Below are positions 40,301 to 50,615 of a stretch of 64,000 nt of DNA, piece after piece (positions within the stretch are counted from its first letter, which is position 1; the number at the start of each line of letters is the position of its first letter). Under the pieces are notes generated by a model, which saw only the letters and a program-made list of their open reading frames with translations, was not told where the DNA came from and ran no database searches. Source of the stretch: Anastatus disparis (lineage: Eukaryota; Arthropoda; Insecta; Hymenoptera; Eupelmidae); NCBI GenBank assembly GCA_017163975.1, contig JAFFSR010000218.1, positions 4,777,501 to 4,841,500 on the forward strand, read 5' to 3'. Position numbers and translations under genes: made by a program.

Positions 40301-41170
40301 CGGTCGTCAGCTGATACAACTTTAACAGAAAAATTAAACGATACTGTTGAAGAATTAATTACACCAAAAATTATAAGAAAAGATTCGACAGTAGATATTT
40401 CAGAATTAACATCATCAAAATCAAGAACAAATAAGAAATCACTAAGTACAAAGAAAAATCAGACAATTACAGTCGAAAGTGATACAGAACTAGGCACACC
40501 AAAATCGAAAAGGCTAAAGCCAATATCATTAAATATTACAAAAAGTGAAGAAGATTTAGATAGCAATGTTCAGCAACCAAATAGTTCGAAAGTAAAGAGG
40601 ACAAATTCAAAATCATTAAGAAGGACAAAAACAAGCTTTGAGGAAATTTCAACAGAAGTTTCATCACCAATTTTAAAAAGAAGAAATTCAAAAGTATATA
40701 ATTAAATATTTATTTATTGCAATGAAATATTTACCTCAAATTTTTAATTATTAAAATGTTTTCATTTCTTTTACATCTAGAAATTACAAGAAAATGTAGC
40801 ACCCAATGAACAAGAAACTGATCAGAATGAATTAAGTGCTAAAGTATCAAGAATTTCAAGTTTAAAAAGGAGGAATTCTAAGGTATTTATGATTTATAAT
40901 AATATAATCGAATTTCATAACTATTGTATCTTATATTAATAATTTATTTAATGTAAAAATTTTATTATATAGAAATATGCAGAAAATGTGAGTCAAAAAG
41001 ATTCTAATAAATCAATGAATGAAGCCTTAACACCAAATAACAGACGAAAAAGTTTGCGAGTAAATAGTTTTTTAATTAAATATTATAAATTAATATTTTA
41101 TTAAATTTATATTTATAAATATTTCTCTTATTTACAGATAACTCGAGCAAGTACGAAAATTGAAGATTAA
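34380..41170 (+). CDS. mars: Mars / DLGAP5 (HURP), GKAP-domain spindle protein
   Basis: Microtubule-associated mitotic spindle protein of the GKAP/DLGAP family. Exons: 34380-34623, 35248-35555, 35646-37451, 37527-38032, 38479-38873, 39006-39376, 39491-39589, 39663-39761, 39872-39964, 40136-40237, 40301-40693, 40781-40882, 40973-41059, 41138-41170. Phases agree throughout (1546 codons). The N-terminus is basic (RRDEARREMRSEHF). The GKAP domain is in exon 4 (KFERFRGLVLDCETG, then DLQGFWEMMYMEI). Downstream are SILK (38738-38749) and KVFF (38795-38806), then small exons that each end in a KRRNSK-type motif. At 1545 aa it is much longer than fly Mars or human HURP (800-950 aa), mostly through Ser/Lys-rich exon 3 and this tail. 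The exon 4 to 5 join (AT|GTAAGC to AG|TGAAAC) has a weak acceptor; without it the protein stops at 38036-38038 after APIM. AATAAA at 41205-41210. Confidence 0.87.
34772..34972 (+). mobile_element. tRNA-derived SINE, copy 5
   Basis: Lies in mars intron 1. The 5' arm AAGGTCATCAGTG (34773-34785) matches the complement of the internal arm around 34901-34913 at 12 of 13 positions. Both differ from the common GGTCGTC form. It has A and B boxes and a TTAAATAAAAT tail. Confidence 0.9.
39491..41059 (+). repeat. Array of phase-0 exons each ending in a TP..KRRNSK-type unit (mars tail)
   Basis: Seven consecutive small symmetrical exons; six of them end in a basic-serine motif at the splice junction: LKRSNSQ, SKRRNTH, SKRRSSR, LKRRNSK, LKRRNSK, RRKSLR. 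Most are preceded by a T/S-P dipeptide (TPKS, TPRS, SPIL, TPNN). Related units (SPVTKRRSFR, SPVTRRRSAR) recur inside exon 3. It looks like repeated exon duplication. Confidence 0.65.
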
Positions 41171-41204
41171 GGTTGTTGATTAGGATTTACAATTTTATAA
41201 AGAT

Positions 41205-41210
41205 AATAAA
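41205..41210 (+). terminator. mars poly(A) signal
   Basis: AATAAA lies 35 bp after the mars stop codon. Confidence 0.6.
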
Positions 41211-41629
41211 ATATAAATAAGAACATGAGATTAACAGATATACTACTTTTATTACTATTTTAATAAAAATATAAAAAGTATGTAACAGTAATATTATACT
41301 ACTACCAGAAACAAATTTATTGGTAGATTTAGCTTTAAATTGAATTCATGTATCCACAATGTAATTGATTACATATCTGTTAGTTTTTAAAATAGGCATA
41401 AAGCGTTGATCTCATGATCTTCATGATTTATTAATTTAATTATTACATTATTTTTACAATTTTCGATATATGTTGTACAATTATAGTATAGTTAAAATAT
41501 ATTTTAATATTATAAAGTTACACAACGGCGTTTTTAAAAAAAAGACTTGTTTTTAAATGTATTTATAGAAAATAAAGTATAAAAAGATAATTTATATATT
41601 TTTAATATCACCCAACTTTCAATTTTTTT

Positions 41630-41826
41630 AAAATTCTATTTAACGTCGTTGTATTTATGCTATCTTTGCGATGTTAATTAGTGACGGAGGTCGTCAGTGT
41701 GTTTGTGAACAAAGCACGTTTAACGTACAGTGGTGCTTGTATCAACCGGCCGCTGAAAGCTGGATTTAAACTCGGATCCTCGAGATTACGAATCCATCGT
41801 TCTACCGAGTGAGCCACTGAAACCTC
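41630..41826 (-). mobile_element. tRNA-derived SINE, copy 6
   Basis: Reverse-strand copy between the convergent mars and WRAP53 genes. Read on plus it runs from the complement of the tail (ATTTAACGTCGTTGTATTTA) to the complement of the head (CTACCGAGTGAGCCACTGAA). Confidence 0.88.
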
Positions 41827-41871
41827 CTCTGGTCATTTTCTATTACATACAGTTAAATTTTTTGTAAGTTT

Positions 41872-41998
41872 TAGGTCTTCAGTGGATCACTCTGTAGAGT
41901 AAAAGATTCACAATTTCGAGAACTCGAGTTCGAATTCTGCTCTCGGAAACTTGATATTAAGAATCCATTGCCTTACTGAATGAGCCCCTGAGACCTAT
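41872..41998. mobile_element. Inverted pair of truncated SINE heads
   Basis: The left half (AGGTCTTCAGTGGATCACTC...) is a plus-strand tRNA-like head up to the B box (GAGTTCGAATTC). The right half is a minus-strand head fragment ending ...GAGCCCCTGAGACCT. The two 5' ends face outward, so the unit can fold into a hairpin. It lies 45 bp from SINE copy 6. Confidence 0.7.
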
Positions 41999-42472
41999 CA
42001 ATATAAATTATATTGTGTCATCCTAATTAATATTATGTACAATTAGTTTTGAAAAATTAATGGAAACAATTATGAAAAACTTGTTTTTATTTAAATGAAT
42101 CTATCGGAAGAAATGTGTAATAGAAAATGTACATTTTAAAATCACTTATGATTGATATTTACTCTGCTAAAAAACCTATATGAAATTTTTAATTGAGCAT
42201 CCTTTTAAAAATGATAAATAATGTCAATATATATATATATATGAATAATTAAAAAAAAATTTCTGATTTTTTAAATATAAAAGATAATATACTTATGATT
42301 TTTCTAATTTATTTAGGAAATAATTATTAAAAGTCTAATTTTGAAAATTTTAGTGTGCTGAAAATTTTATATTATTAAAATGTATATTTAGATTGAATAA
42401 AGTTATATAACTTTTAATAAATTTTCAATTTTCAATGCAGTCATAATGTATAAAATTAATACATTTTTACCG

Positions 42473-45400
42473 TCACCTACTATCTAACCAATAAAAACGT
42501 ACACTATTATCACGATTTTGATATTCTTCTTCCTCACAAATTCTACTACCAGTAGATACTGCAAGTATTGGAAGATTCTTATGTAAATTTACACCATTAA
42601 CACAATCTTTTGATATCTTAATTTTGTAACAAGGATTTAAATCTTCATTAATTTGGAGATCATTAGGTATACGCCATACTCTAACTGCACCATCAGTTCC
42701 ACCTAAAAATTAATAAAAATGTTGATTATTAATTGTACTTTATAATTTTTTTTCTTTCATTTTATTCAACGTTGCTGTATTTACAATATCATTTTTTTTA
42801 TTTATTCGTAATCTCGAGGTCCCGAGTTCGAATCTCGCTCTCAGCAACCGATCGATGCAAGCACCACTGTACGTTACATGTGCTTTTTTCACAAACACAC
42901 TGACGACCGTCCGTCGCTAATTAGCATTGCAATAATAGCATAAATACAGCGACATTAAATATTTGAAATAAATAAATAATTGAATAATTTATGATAATAT
43001 AATACTAATTTTTAAAATATTACCTGATACTATTTCTTCTCCGCTATAAGAAAGTGAATAATGTATTCGCTGATTGGTGTCAGATTGTCGATTTTGTAAA
43101 GAATATAAAACTACGCCAGGATTACGAAGGTCCCAGCACAAAAATTCGTTGTTTCTACGAACAGCTGAATACAATTTTGTACCGCATGGACTGAATTCAA
43201 TTTGGGTAACACCGCTACTCGTTTTAAATGAACAGAGTGGTCCATCTTTATATAAACCTGAAAAATTATATAATTTAAACTAATATTGTTTGTTCAAAGT
43301 TTAAATTGTTTATTCATAAAATTTAATTGTTAACGCGTAACGTCATTCCAGCTTTTTTTAAAAAAATTCAATTTTTTTTGATTCGTGCTTTATGTTGAAT
43401 TTATGATTTTAAAAATAAAGTCTATTTAGTCCCGTATTCTTAAAATGCATATAAAGCCCTTCAAATGAAATTTGAATGGTGCACAGCAGAAAGTCTTTTA
43501 TCAGCAAGTAAGCCGAAATTTCACGATTTGCGTGTTAAGTCACAAGTAAATCCCGTATTCTTAAAATGCATATAAAATCCTTCAAATGAAATTTGAATGG
43601 TGCACAGCAGAAAGTCTTTTATCAGCAAGTAAGCCGAAATTTCACGATTTGCGTGTAAAGTCACGAATAAATAGTCAAATCCGCCATTTGCGCTAAATAT
43701 AAAAAAATACGATAAAATATGCGCTATTAATATAGAAAAAAAATTATAATTTAAAACGTGTATTAAATTCTCTTAATTTATATTTTGCATTCTTTTTCTT
43801 AAGGTGGCTCAAGCGCTTGGTGCCGTATCAAGGGGGGCCCTGTCTGCGACATCAAAATGTTTTTATTGATAGAGCTATTATAACTAATTAAATAGTATTA
43901 TTGATTATTTCTTATGATAAGAAAACAATTTTAAGTAATCAAAAGTAATAAAAAAAAAAAAAAAATTTTTTGTTTTGTTTCTCATTACAAGTTTTACTAT
44001 GGTACGTCCCTGCTGTTTTGTTGGTTTCGAGCACTCTGAACGCACGTTAGCTTTACGTATGGCGTCTGTATCTGACGCGCATGCGCAGAAGCTGCCATTA
44101 TGTGTGGCAAATTCTATTTCGCATTCTTTTAGATTTATTTTCTCTTGTATTTCTTCGTCAAGTCCTTTTTTTCTTCTTGAAAAATGATCTCCGTGAAACA
44201 AACTATAAGTGTATAATTTTTATTTTAACTTGTACTTTTTTATATTAGCGTAAAACCTAATTTATGATTCAGTCCCATAAGAGCACATGTATTAATTACA
44301 ATTATTAAAACATCTTTTTCTTTAAAAATAGTTCGTCAACCTCTATTTTTCAAAATAAATATCGAAATATTACGATATAAAGAATATTTTAATACAAATT
44401 TTGGATAGTTTCACTTTTTTAGAAAAAATCGCTTAAGCCACCTTAAGTCCAAAGAAAAAGTATGAATTTTCTGAGCGCTTAAGTGGCGTTATTCCTTAAA
44501 ATACGTTTATATTTAATCGCTGATCGATTTAATTTATTTTCGTTGATTGAAATAAATGAAATAACATAGTCTGGATTTAATAAAAATAATGAAATATTTT
44601 TTTTTGCACGTAGAATAAAAATTACACGAAAATTTACCTATACATTTTGAATAAGTTCCAAAAGCAATTAAGCCCGGCATAGCAGGATTTTCTCTAATAC
44701 ATGAAACTACTCCAGTTACATTTGGAAAATCTTTTTTTAAATATATATTATTTGTTTGACGTCCAGGAATGTTGGTATCAAATGTTCTTAAAGCATTTTT
44801 AAAACCACTCCAAATTTGTCCACCGCAATCAGTAAATTGAACACTTATAGCAGCTTCAACTTCATCTACTCTAAAATAAGATTTAATAAATAAAATCAAT
44901 ATTCAATAAAATATATAGGAAAATTTTGGAAATAAAATATTAAATTAAAATTATACAAAATGTACTAACTGATTGTAAGCTCTGTAAGTTGCTCGAAGTT
45001 GTTTTGTAAAAGCATCCCAAAGATGTATTGGACTGCCTTGGCTTGTACTTAAAAAGCAACATGTTGATGGATCCCAAGAGTTCATGTATGGAAACCAAGA
45101 AACATCATATACTGTTCCACCTTCTTTTATATTTAAAGATGATTCAAAAGAAGATAAATTAAAATCATTTGGTAATTTTCCAGAGTATAATGCCTGTGGT
45201 ACATCAAATATACGAACTCTGTTGTCTTCAGAAGGTACTAAGAGACATGTACCATCTGGTGCCCAAAAGCAACCTTTTGTAAAATTTTCATATTTTTCTG
45301 TTGGCTTAAATTCATTAATCGATTTGCAAATTAGCTTAGGTGATGTCCACTCATAAATTAATTGTGCGTACTCTTGATTTTCAACAGTATTGTCTTTTGC

Positions 45401-45927
45401 TTCTTGGATTTCACTGTCAGCTTCAGGAACTTTGGCATCGATCTGAAAGTATTATTTATTTTGTGAAGAAATCATGTCTTAAAGAACAATATTTATATAA
45501 GCATATAAAATTTTTAGTATTTTACAACAGAAAAAAGCATTTACAAAAAGAATTACAAGTATTAAAAAAAAATTTTTAAATATAATAAAATTACAATTAC
45601 ATTTGTTGATTCTTCAATGACCACATAATCACTTGTTTTATTTTCTAAACTAGTGAAACTACTGTCAACTTCCATACATGTGTCATCAAGTTTTTGTAGA
45701 TTTTGTTCTTCAAGAGACAATGATAGATTGTTAACCTCTTTGGCATCATCAGAGTTTTCATTAATTTTTTCTATTAAATTTTCCACTACATTGTTTCGTT
45801 CATTTATTAAATCTTCAATTTTTTCATCGATCGAACAAGTGTTTTCTAATGGCACTTCAATTGTACTAGTTTCTTGTGATTGTTGATTTTCAACTGGTTG
45901 TTGCACCAAAACGTCATTTTCATTCAT
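42473..45927 (-). CDS. WRAP53: WRAP53 / TCAB1, telomerase Cajal body WD40 protein
   Basis: Scaffold that binds CAB-box RNAs (scaRNAs, telomerase RNA) and directs them to Cajal bodies. Exons (minus): 45927-45601, 45442-44970, 44870-44638, 43257-43024, 42702-42473; phases agree, 499 codons, 498 aa (human 548). Exon 1 is an acidic, disordered N-terminus. WD40 blades follow with family-specific strings: NFTKGCFWAPDGTCLLVPSE, SPIHLWDAFTKQLRATYRAY, GLIAFGTYSKCIGLY, EFSPCGTKLYSA, FLCWDLRNPG and GGTDGAVRVWRIPND. It converges with mars and diverges from arm. Intron 3 (43258-44637) holds a tandem duplication and a TTAA-flanked element. Intron 4 holds two SINE fragments. A possible minus-strand AATAAA is at 42308-42313. 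Confidence 0.93.
42755..42797 (-). mobile_element. SINE tail fragment, minus strand
   Basis: ATTTTATTCAACGTTGCTGT is the complement of the SINE 3' tail. It is cut off after about 40 bp and directly precedes a plus-strand SINE fragment, making another inverted pair in WRAP53 intron 4. Confidence 0.65.
42807..42962 (+). mobile_element. 5'-truncated SINE fragment
   Basis: Begins inside the anticodon region (TTCGTAATCTCGAGG), keeps the B box (GAGTTCGAATCTC), body and CAGCGACATTAAAT tail, but lacks the A box. It is the right half of the inverted pair with 42755-42797. Confidence 0.85.
43431..43672. repeat. 121-bp tandem duplication
   Basis: Two head-to-tail copies, 43431-43551 and 43552-43672, begin CCCGTATTCTTAAAATGCAT and differ at only a few positions. 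They lie in WRAP53 intron 3 and are not related to the SINE. The near-identity implies a recent event. Confidence 0.93.
43803..44442. mobile_element. 640-bp TTAA-flanked inverted-repeat element
   Basis: The ends are GGTGGCTCAAGCG (43803 onward) and the complement of GGTGGCTTAAGCG (ending 44442). They are flanked by TTAA at 43799-43802 and 44443-44446. TTAA duplication is the hallmark of piggyBac-type integration. No transposase ORF remains, so this would be a non-autonomous copy. The interior has a G+C-rich block around 43995-44100 with an NRF-1-like site. The termini lack the usual piggyBac CCC start, so family assignment is open. Confidence 0.7.
44076..44087 (+). promoter_or_regulatory. NRF-1/Ewg-like site inside the TTAA element
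   Basis: CGCGCATGCGCA fits the NRF-1 consensus YGCGCAYGCGCR exactly. It lies in an island of higher G+C inside the mobile element. Confidence 0.4.
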
Positions 45928-46780
45928 TTTTGTTTTCTTTTAAACTTTTTAAAAATCTTTGACGACATCAAACACTGTTTTAGCTTAAAAATATGATATT
46001 TATTGCACAAATTGATTAATTTCTGCTATTTGATTTCTTTATTATTATTTATTGTTGATCCTTCGCGGCTCCATGTGCGCCTGCTAAAAAAATGTAAACA
46101 AATACAAAAATCGATTTTAACGCCTGTATTTCGAAAAATTTCCACCGCGCCAATTTTAATATTATGATGCATAATTATGAAAATGAAAAATTAGGATGAT
46201 TTTAATTGTTAAAGAAAACTAGTCTAAAATGTATTATTAACAAAATGCTAGCAATAAAATATTGATATTATTTTCATGCATTATCTTAAATAAATTAAAA
46301 TTTTTGTAAGAACATTTAATGCTTTCATTTTTAATTTATAAACTTTATGACAATGAAACGAAAATAAAAATTTGGATTTTTATCTAATAACATGATTACA
46401 AGCATATCAAAATTTTAACTTATTTTTTGGATTAAAAAAATTTAAATTGACACAATTGTAAGAAAAATAACTTTTCTAAAAAAAGAGAGATTAACGATAA
46501 ACAATAGTTAATAAATAAATATAAACGTGAAAATGAAATTATAAATAAAATTACTTTTCAATAAACTCTATTCTTAATTTTGACAGTCATTAGCAATGAT
46601 TTTGACTGTCGCTCAACCACTGTCTTCGCGCTCTCTCGTTTTCTCCAGATCGCATAGTCAGAAAACGTATTTAAACATTCTCTCTTGCTCCGACCACTGT
46701 ATGTATTTATCTTCTTCTAATTCAGAGGAGAAAAAAATTCGGAGCACAAGCAAATAGCGCTAGCTGTGGCTTTGGAGTCT
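45928..46780. promoter_or_regulatory. Intergenic region between WRAP53 and arm
   Basis: Divergent upstream region of two genes. Close to WRAP53 is ACCGCGCCAATT (46144-46155; read on minus AATTGGCGCGGT), which resembles an E2F site. From 46560 toward arm the base composition rises and CT-rich runs begin. No coding sequence was seen. Confidence 0.4.
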
Positions 46781-47204
46781 CTCGCTCTCTCTCTCTCCTA
46801 GTTGTGAATCATAAAACCTCTCGTTCGTTCCTCGCGCAACACTCGCGTTTTTCTTTCTCTCTTCTTGTACAACGTATCCATCGTACTATCCTATATACCT
46901 ACAGAGAGTGTAACTTATATACGTGTAATATACAGCCTTTAGTACAACTTTTTAGTGTGCTGTGTGTGCGTCAGGCGGTCGGTGTCGTTTAGTTGGTGTA
47001 TTGCTCGTGCTTGTTGATTATACTTTTTGCAGTGCGGGCGAATATTTATTATATATCGAGAAGAAATTAAATAAATAAAACGTTTGCTTAGAGTATAGTT
47101 AGGCTGAAAACCAACTCCAAAGTTGGAGGAAAAAAAAGTCAGGATTGACTTTTTTTTCGGAGTTTGGAATAACGCCGCTCTGATATCATAATCCAGCAAA
47201 AACG
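46781..47204 (+). other. arm: arm noncoding first exon and promoter-proximal CT/GA-rich region (5' boundary not defined)
   Basis: A CT-rich run (CTCGCTCTCTCTCTCTCC, about 46781-46798) resembles GAGA-factor binding sequence. A good splice donor AACG|GTGAGT at 47204/47205 can pair with the acceptor at 50588 in front of the armadillo start codon. I infer that the transcription start lies between 46.6 and 47.1 kb. The exon would be purely 5' UTR. Confidence 0.5.
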
Positions 47205-48455
47205 GTGAGTGTTTTATTAAAGAGAAAGAGAAGAAAAATGAACGCGCCTTAGTTAATCTTATGTATATATGTATATATTCCACCATATCTACGTGTTCTC
47301 ATTTCTTTTTCACTCAAGAAACTTTAATCTCAATTGTTCAAAGTGATTGTTGAATTGTGATTCAAAGAGCAAATAGTGCATAATTCAAGTGTATTTGGCC
47401 AAAATTTTTCAAAAATTCTCTGGGTGTGTCAGGGTATATCTATAAACTTGGCGAGAGAGGTGTAAGGGGTTAACAATCTTCTGACACGGCGTCTCGGCAT
47501 CTTCCATCTTTATCTTTCCTTCGTTTATTCCATATCCCTATATACATCCAACATCCTTCTTCTTCTCTCTTTCTCTCTCTCTTTTTTTAACGTCTTTGTA
47601 CACATTTTACTGCTGCTATGCAGGCTTACACCTATCATAGAATGTATATATGTGTATATATCAAAATCCTGCGTGTACAAGGGGGAGGGGGGAATATATA
47701 ACGCGAATATCGTAATTAAAGGGAAACCTGTGTGTCACCTTTATAACAGCCATGCATTGGCAAGTGTATGAATCAACTTTTTAGATATATCTCTCTCATC
47801 GTATATACAAGCGCAATACCAAGATAAGCACATATATATACATGCATGCATATGTATATATTGACTTCACTGTTGGTAAAATACACACGCGCCTTACATT
47901 TCCTATATACTTTTTTTTTCTTCTCTCCTCTCTCTCTCTCTCTTTCTTTAATCTTTTCTCTCCCATGCAATTACATGCCAAGCTTCTATTTTTCTCTTTT
48001 TAAAGTGTAAGCAAGATAGAAAATTCTACTACCTAGGATGTATGTGTTATTTTCTTTTTTTTTTTTTCTTTTTTAATACTCGCGCACATCGATTGCTTTG
48101 GGCTGCTGCTGCAGAGCAGAGCAGAGCAGAGCAAAGAGAGAGTATAGTCGAGAGAGCGAGAAAGAGCGTCAGTGCATTCCAAGCCCTTTGTTGCGTGCCG
48201 ACCGCCCCCACGCGCCTTCTCTTTCTCTCTCTTCTTCTTTCAACTTTCAAGAGAGAAACACCGTATATACCGATTTTCAAAGCCCTTTTTTTTCGTAATA
48301 TGTATAAAGAGAGAAACGAGGGAGAGATTTTTTTTTTCTCCTTTTTTCCTCTCTTTGACAGAGAATTTTTATACCGGGGTATATAAAGTATAAAGTTCTT
48401 TTTTTTTCTTTTTAATGGGTGAATGTTTGTGCATTGGAAGAATCGTTATACGAGT

Positions 48456-48596
48456 TTGAGTTTTTGGTAGCTTGCGTTAATGTTTATCTTTTTTTTTAAA
48501 TAATTTTCATTCAAACAAAATTTAATTTTTTTAAAAGTTAATGGAAATTATTTAAAAAAAAAAGATAAACATTAACGCAAGCTACCAAAAACTCAA
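48456..48596. repeat. 141-bp hairpin (inverted repeat)
   Basis: Two arms of about 52-55 bp (GAGTTTTTGGTAGCTTGCGT... and its complement ...GCTACCAAAAACTC) surround a loop of about 35 nt. Pairing is nearly perfect, interrupted mainly by the A/T run length. It is probably a MITE; no target duplication is evident. Confidence 0.75.
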
Positions 48597-48631
48597 TCTC
48601 TTGTAATTATTCTCACATATCATGATAATTT

Positions 48632-48829
48632 TTTTTATTGATTTAACGTCGCTGTATTCATGCTAATATTGCGATGCTAATTAGCGACGAAGGCCTTTTC
48701 AGTGTGTTTATGAACATAGCACATGTAAAGTACAGTGGTGCTTTATCATTCGGCCGAGAGCGGGAATCGAACTCGCGTCCTCGGGTTACGAGTCTATCGC
48801 TCTACCCACTGAGCCACTGAAGACCTTTA
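48632..48829 (-). mobile_element. tRNA-derived SINE, copy 9
   Basis: Reverse copy in arm intron 1. The 5' arm AAGGTCTTCAGTG (complement of 48815-48827) resembles the internal arm AAGGCCTTTTCAGTG near 48690-48704. Both carry TTCAGTG where most copies have GTCAGTG. Confidence 0.88.
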
Positions 48830-50615
48830 CAAATATGTTGGAAGGAATATTATTTAATATTATAACTGCAATGTTAGTAGTATTTAGCATTGCAGCATTT
48901 TAAATGAAAGTTTATCAATTTGGATTTTTTCAATATAAGGACGCGTATACCTAATTCATTTTTCTAGCTTATTATTTATCTTTCTTATTTGCATAAATTT
49001 CTATGATTAAATATGTAACATATTAATTTGTACATAATATTTGCAATCAAAAGCAATTTAGATAAAAACAAAATTTGTTAAAGCTTGTACAGATTATTTC
49101 GATGCTGTGACATTTTTAATGATTTTAAAAACTGTGAATTTTACACGTTCATTCATAAAAAATTTATAACTGAAAAAAAAATTTTCATAATTTAAACTCA
49201 AAGTAAAGATTTTGTCGTACTTAAAAGGTCATGAAAATATGAATGAAATCCAACAGTATGTGCAAAGGTATAACGAAAAAAGAAAAAAACTGCACAAGTT
49301 CAAAGGTAATTTTTTTTATGGTTGTACGCGCCTACATAAAATTGAAATAATTAACGATGTTTCTCAAAGGAAAAAACGTTAAACGTCAACGCTAACGAAG
49401 ATTCTCCTTTAAAATCTTTAAGCCAGCAGAAATTGAAAAAAATAAATAAAGAAAAACTGCACAGGTTTGGAAATTTCGCCTCATAACAAACGCCCTTAAA
49501 TATTCCATTCTTTTCTTTCCAAAATTCGTTTTGCTTTTCAGTCTTTCAAACAGATCTTTTCTCTTCGTTGGTTAACGTGTACAACAATATTGTCGACAAA
49601 ATTTTTACCTCTCCATGGTCCATTCTTGCCATCAGTCTAGTTTTTACCTGCTACTGACGAATGAATGGTGTCTTTTCTGAAAAATGTTTCACGCTGATAC
49701 ACCTGTGATTTTTCCGAATCTAAGTGAAAATCGAGAGAATGTTTGTTTTTAAAAACACGAAAACAGCTTTGGCAATATTTTCTTTTGTACAATAAAGTTA
49801 AAATTATCAACATTATATTATGATTTAAATTTTATTTACAACATAAACGCATTTGTGAGAAAATTCACGAATGTAATTCAAGAAATTTACAAAAATCTTC
49901 ATATTAGATTTCGGAATGCCGCGAAATTTTACGCAAGATTTTCGCATCTAATGATGTTAAATAAAAATTATGCATAAATTTTTACACGTCAAATTCATAA
50001 ATTTCTATAGACGTCATATGCATTCTTAATTTTTTTGGTATTAGAAAATAGTTTCGCAAAATTTCTGAATCGCAATAAATGTTAATTGATTGTACTAATA
50101 ATTTTTAATGGTAAATTTATCTTTCGGAGTAATGCAATATCATTAAAAAAATTTATTATTTATAAAAAAACGTTAAAATATCGTTAAAAAATAACACTAA
50201 AATATAACTAACTGTAAAAATATTTTTCATAATTAATTATTCATTTTAAGCTTATGGTTTTATTAGCTTGTAGATCATTGAATAATTTACGATTTCAAAA
50301 AGCTATAAGTCAGTAATTATATGAAAAGTCTGTTTCTTTGATAATCAATACTCTACGTTTACGAATATAAGTTATTAGTTGATTTAAAATTATTTTTAAC
50401 TTTATTACTTCATTCGAATGTGAAAATAAATTTTAAAAATAATATTGTAAAGTACTTGAAATCTTATTTGTTTCCTATGCATATAAACCAAAAGTAAAAT
50501 ATTGTCAATGCAAATTTCAGTTTTATAATATCTGTAATGAACAAGCTTTGATTAATTCGCATACTAATTAGCTACTCCATTGTTACAGGTGTGGATTAAT
50601 CCAAACGCAGAAGCC

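Larger units (their letters stand above)
47205..50588 (+). other. arm intron 1
   Basis: A 3.4-kb intron with CT-rich tracts (47560-47590, 47918-47945), a short GAGCA repeat near 48115-48131, a 141-bp hairpin (48456-48596) and SINE copy 9 (48632-48829). The rest is AT-rich with no exon recognised. Confidence 0.5.

Noticed and set aside
43905..44201. 98-codon minus-strand ORF in WRAP53 intron 3
   Set aside because: It lies inside the TTAA element, includes a poly-Phe end from an A run, resembles no transposase I know and lacks splice context.
48042..48393. Overlapping ORFs of 66-114 codons in arm intron 1
   Set aside because: Low-complexity CT/GA tracts stay open in several frames; there is no consistent codon use and they lie inside an intron.
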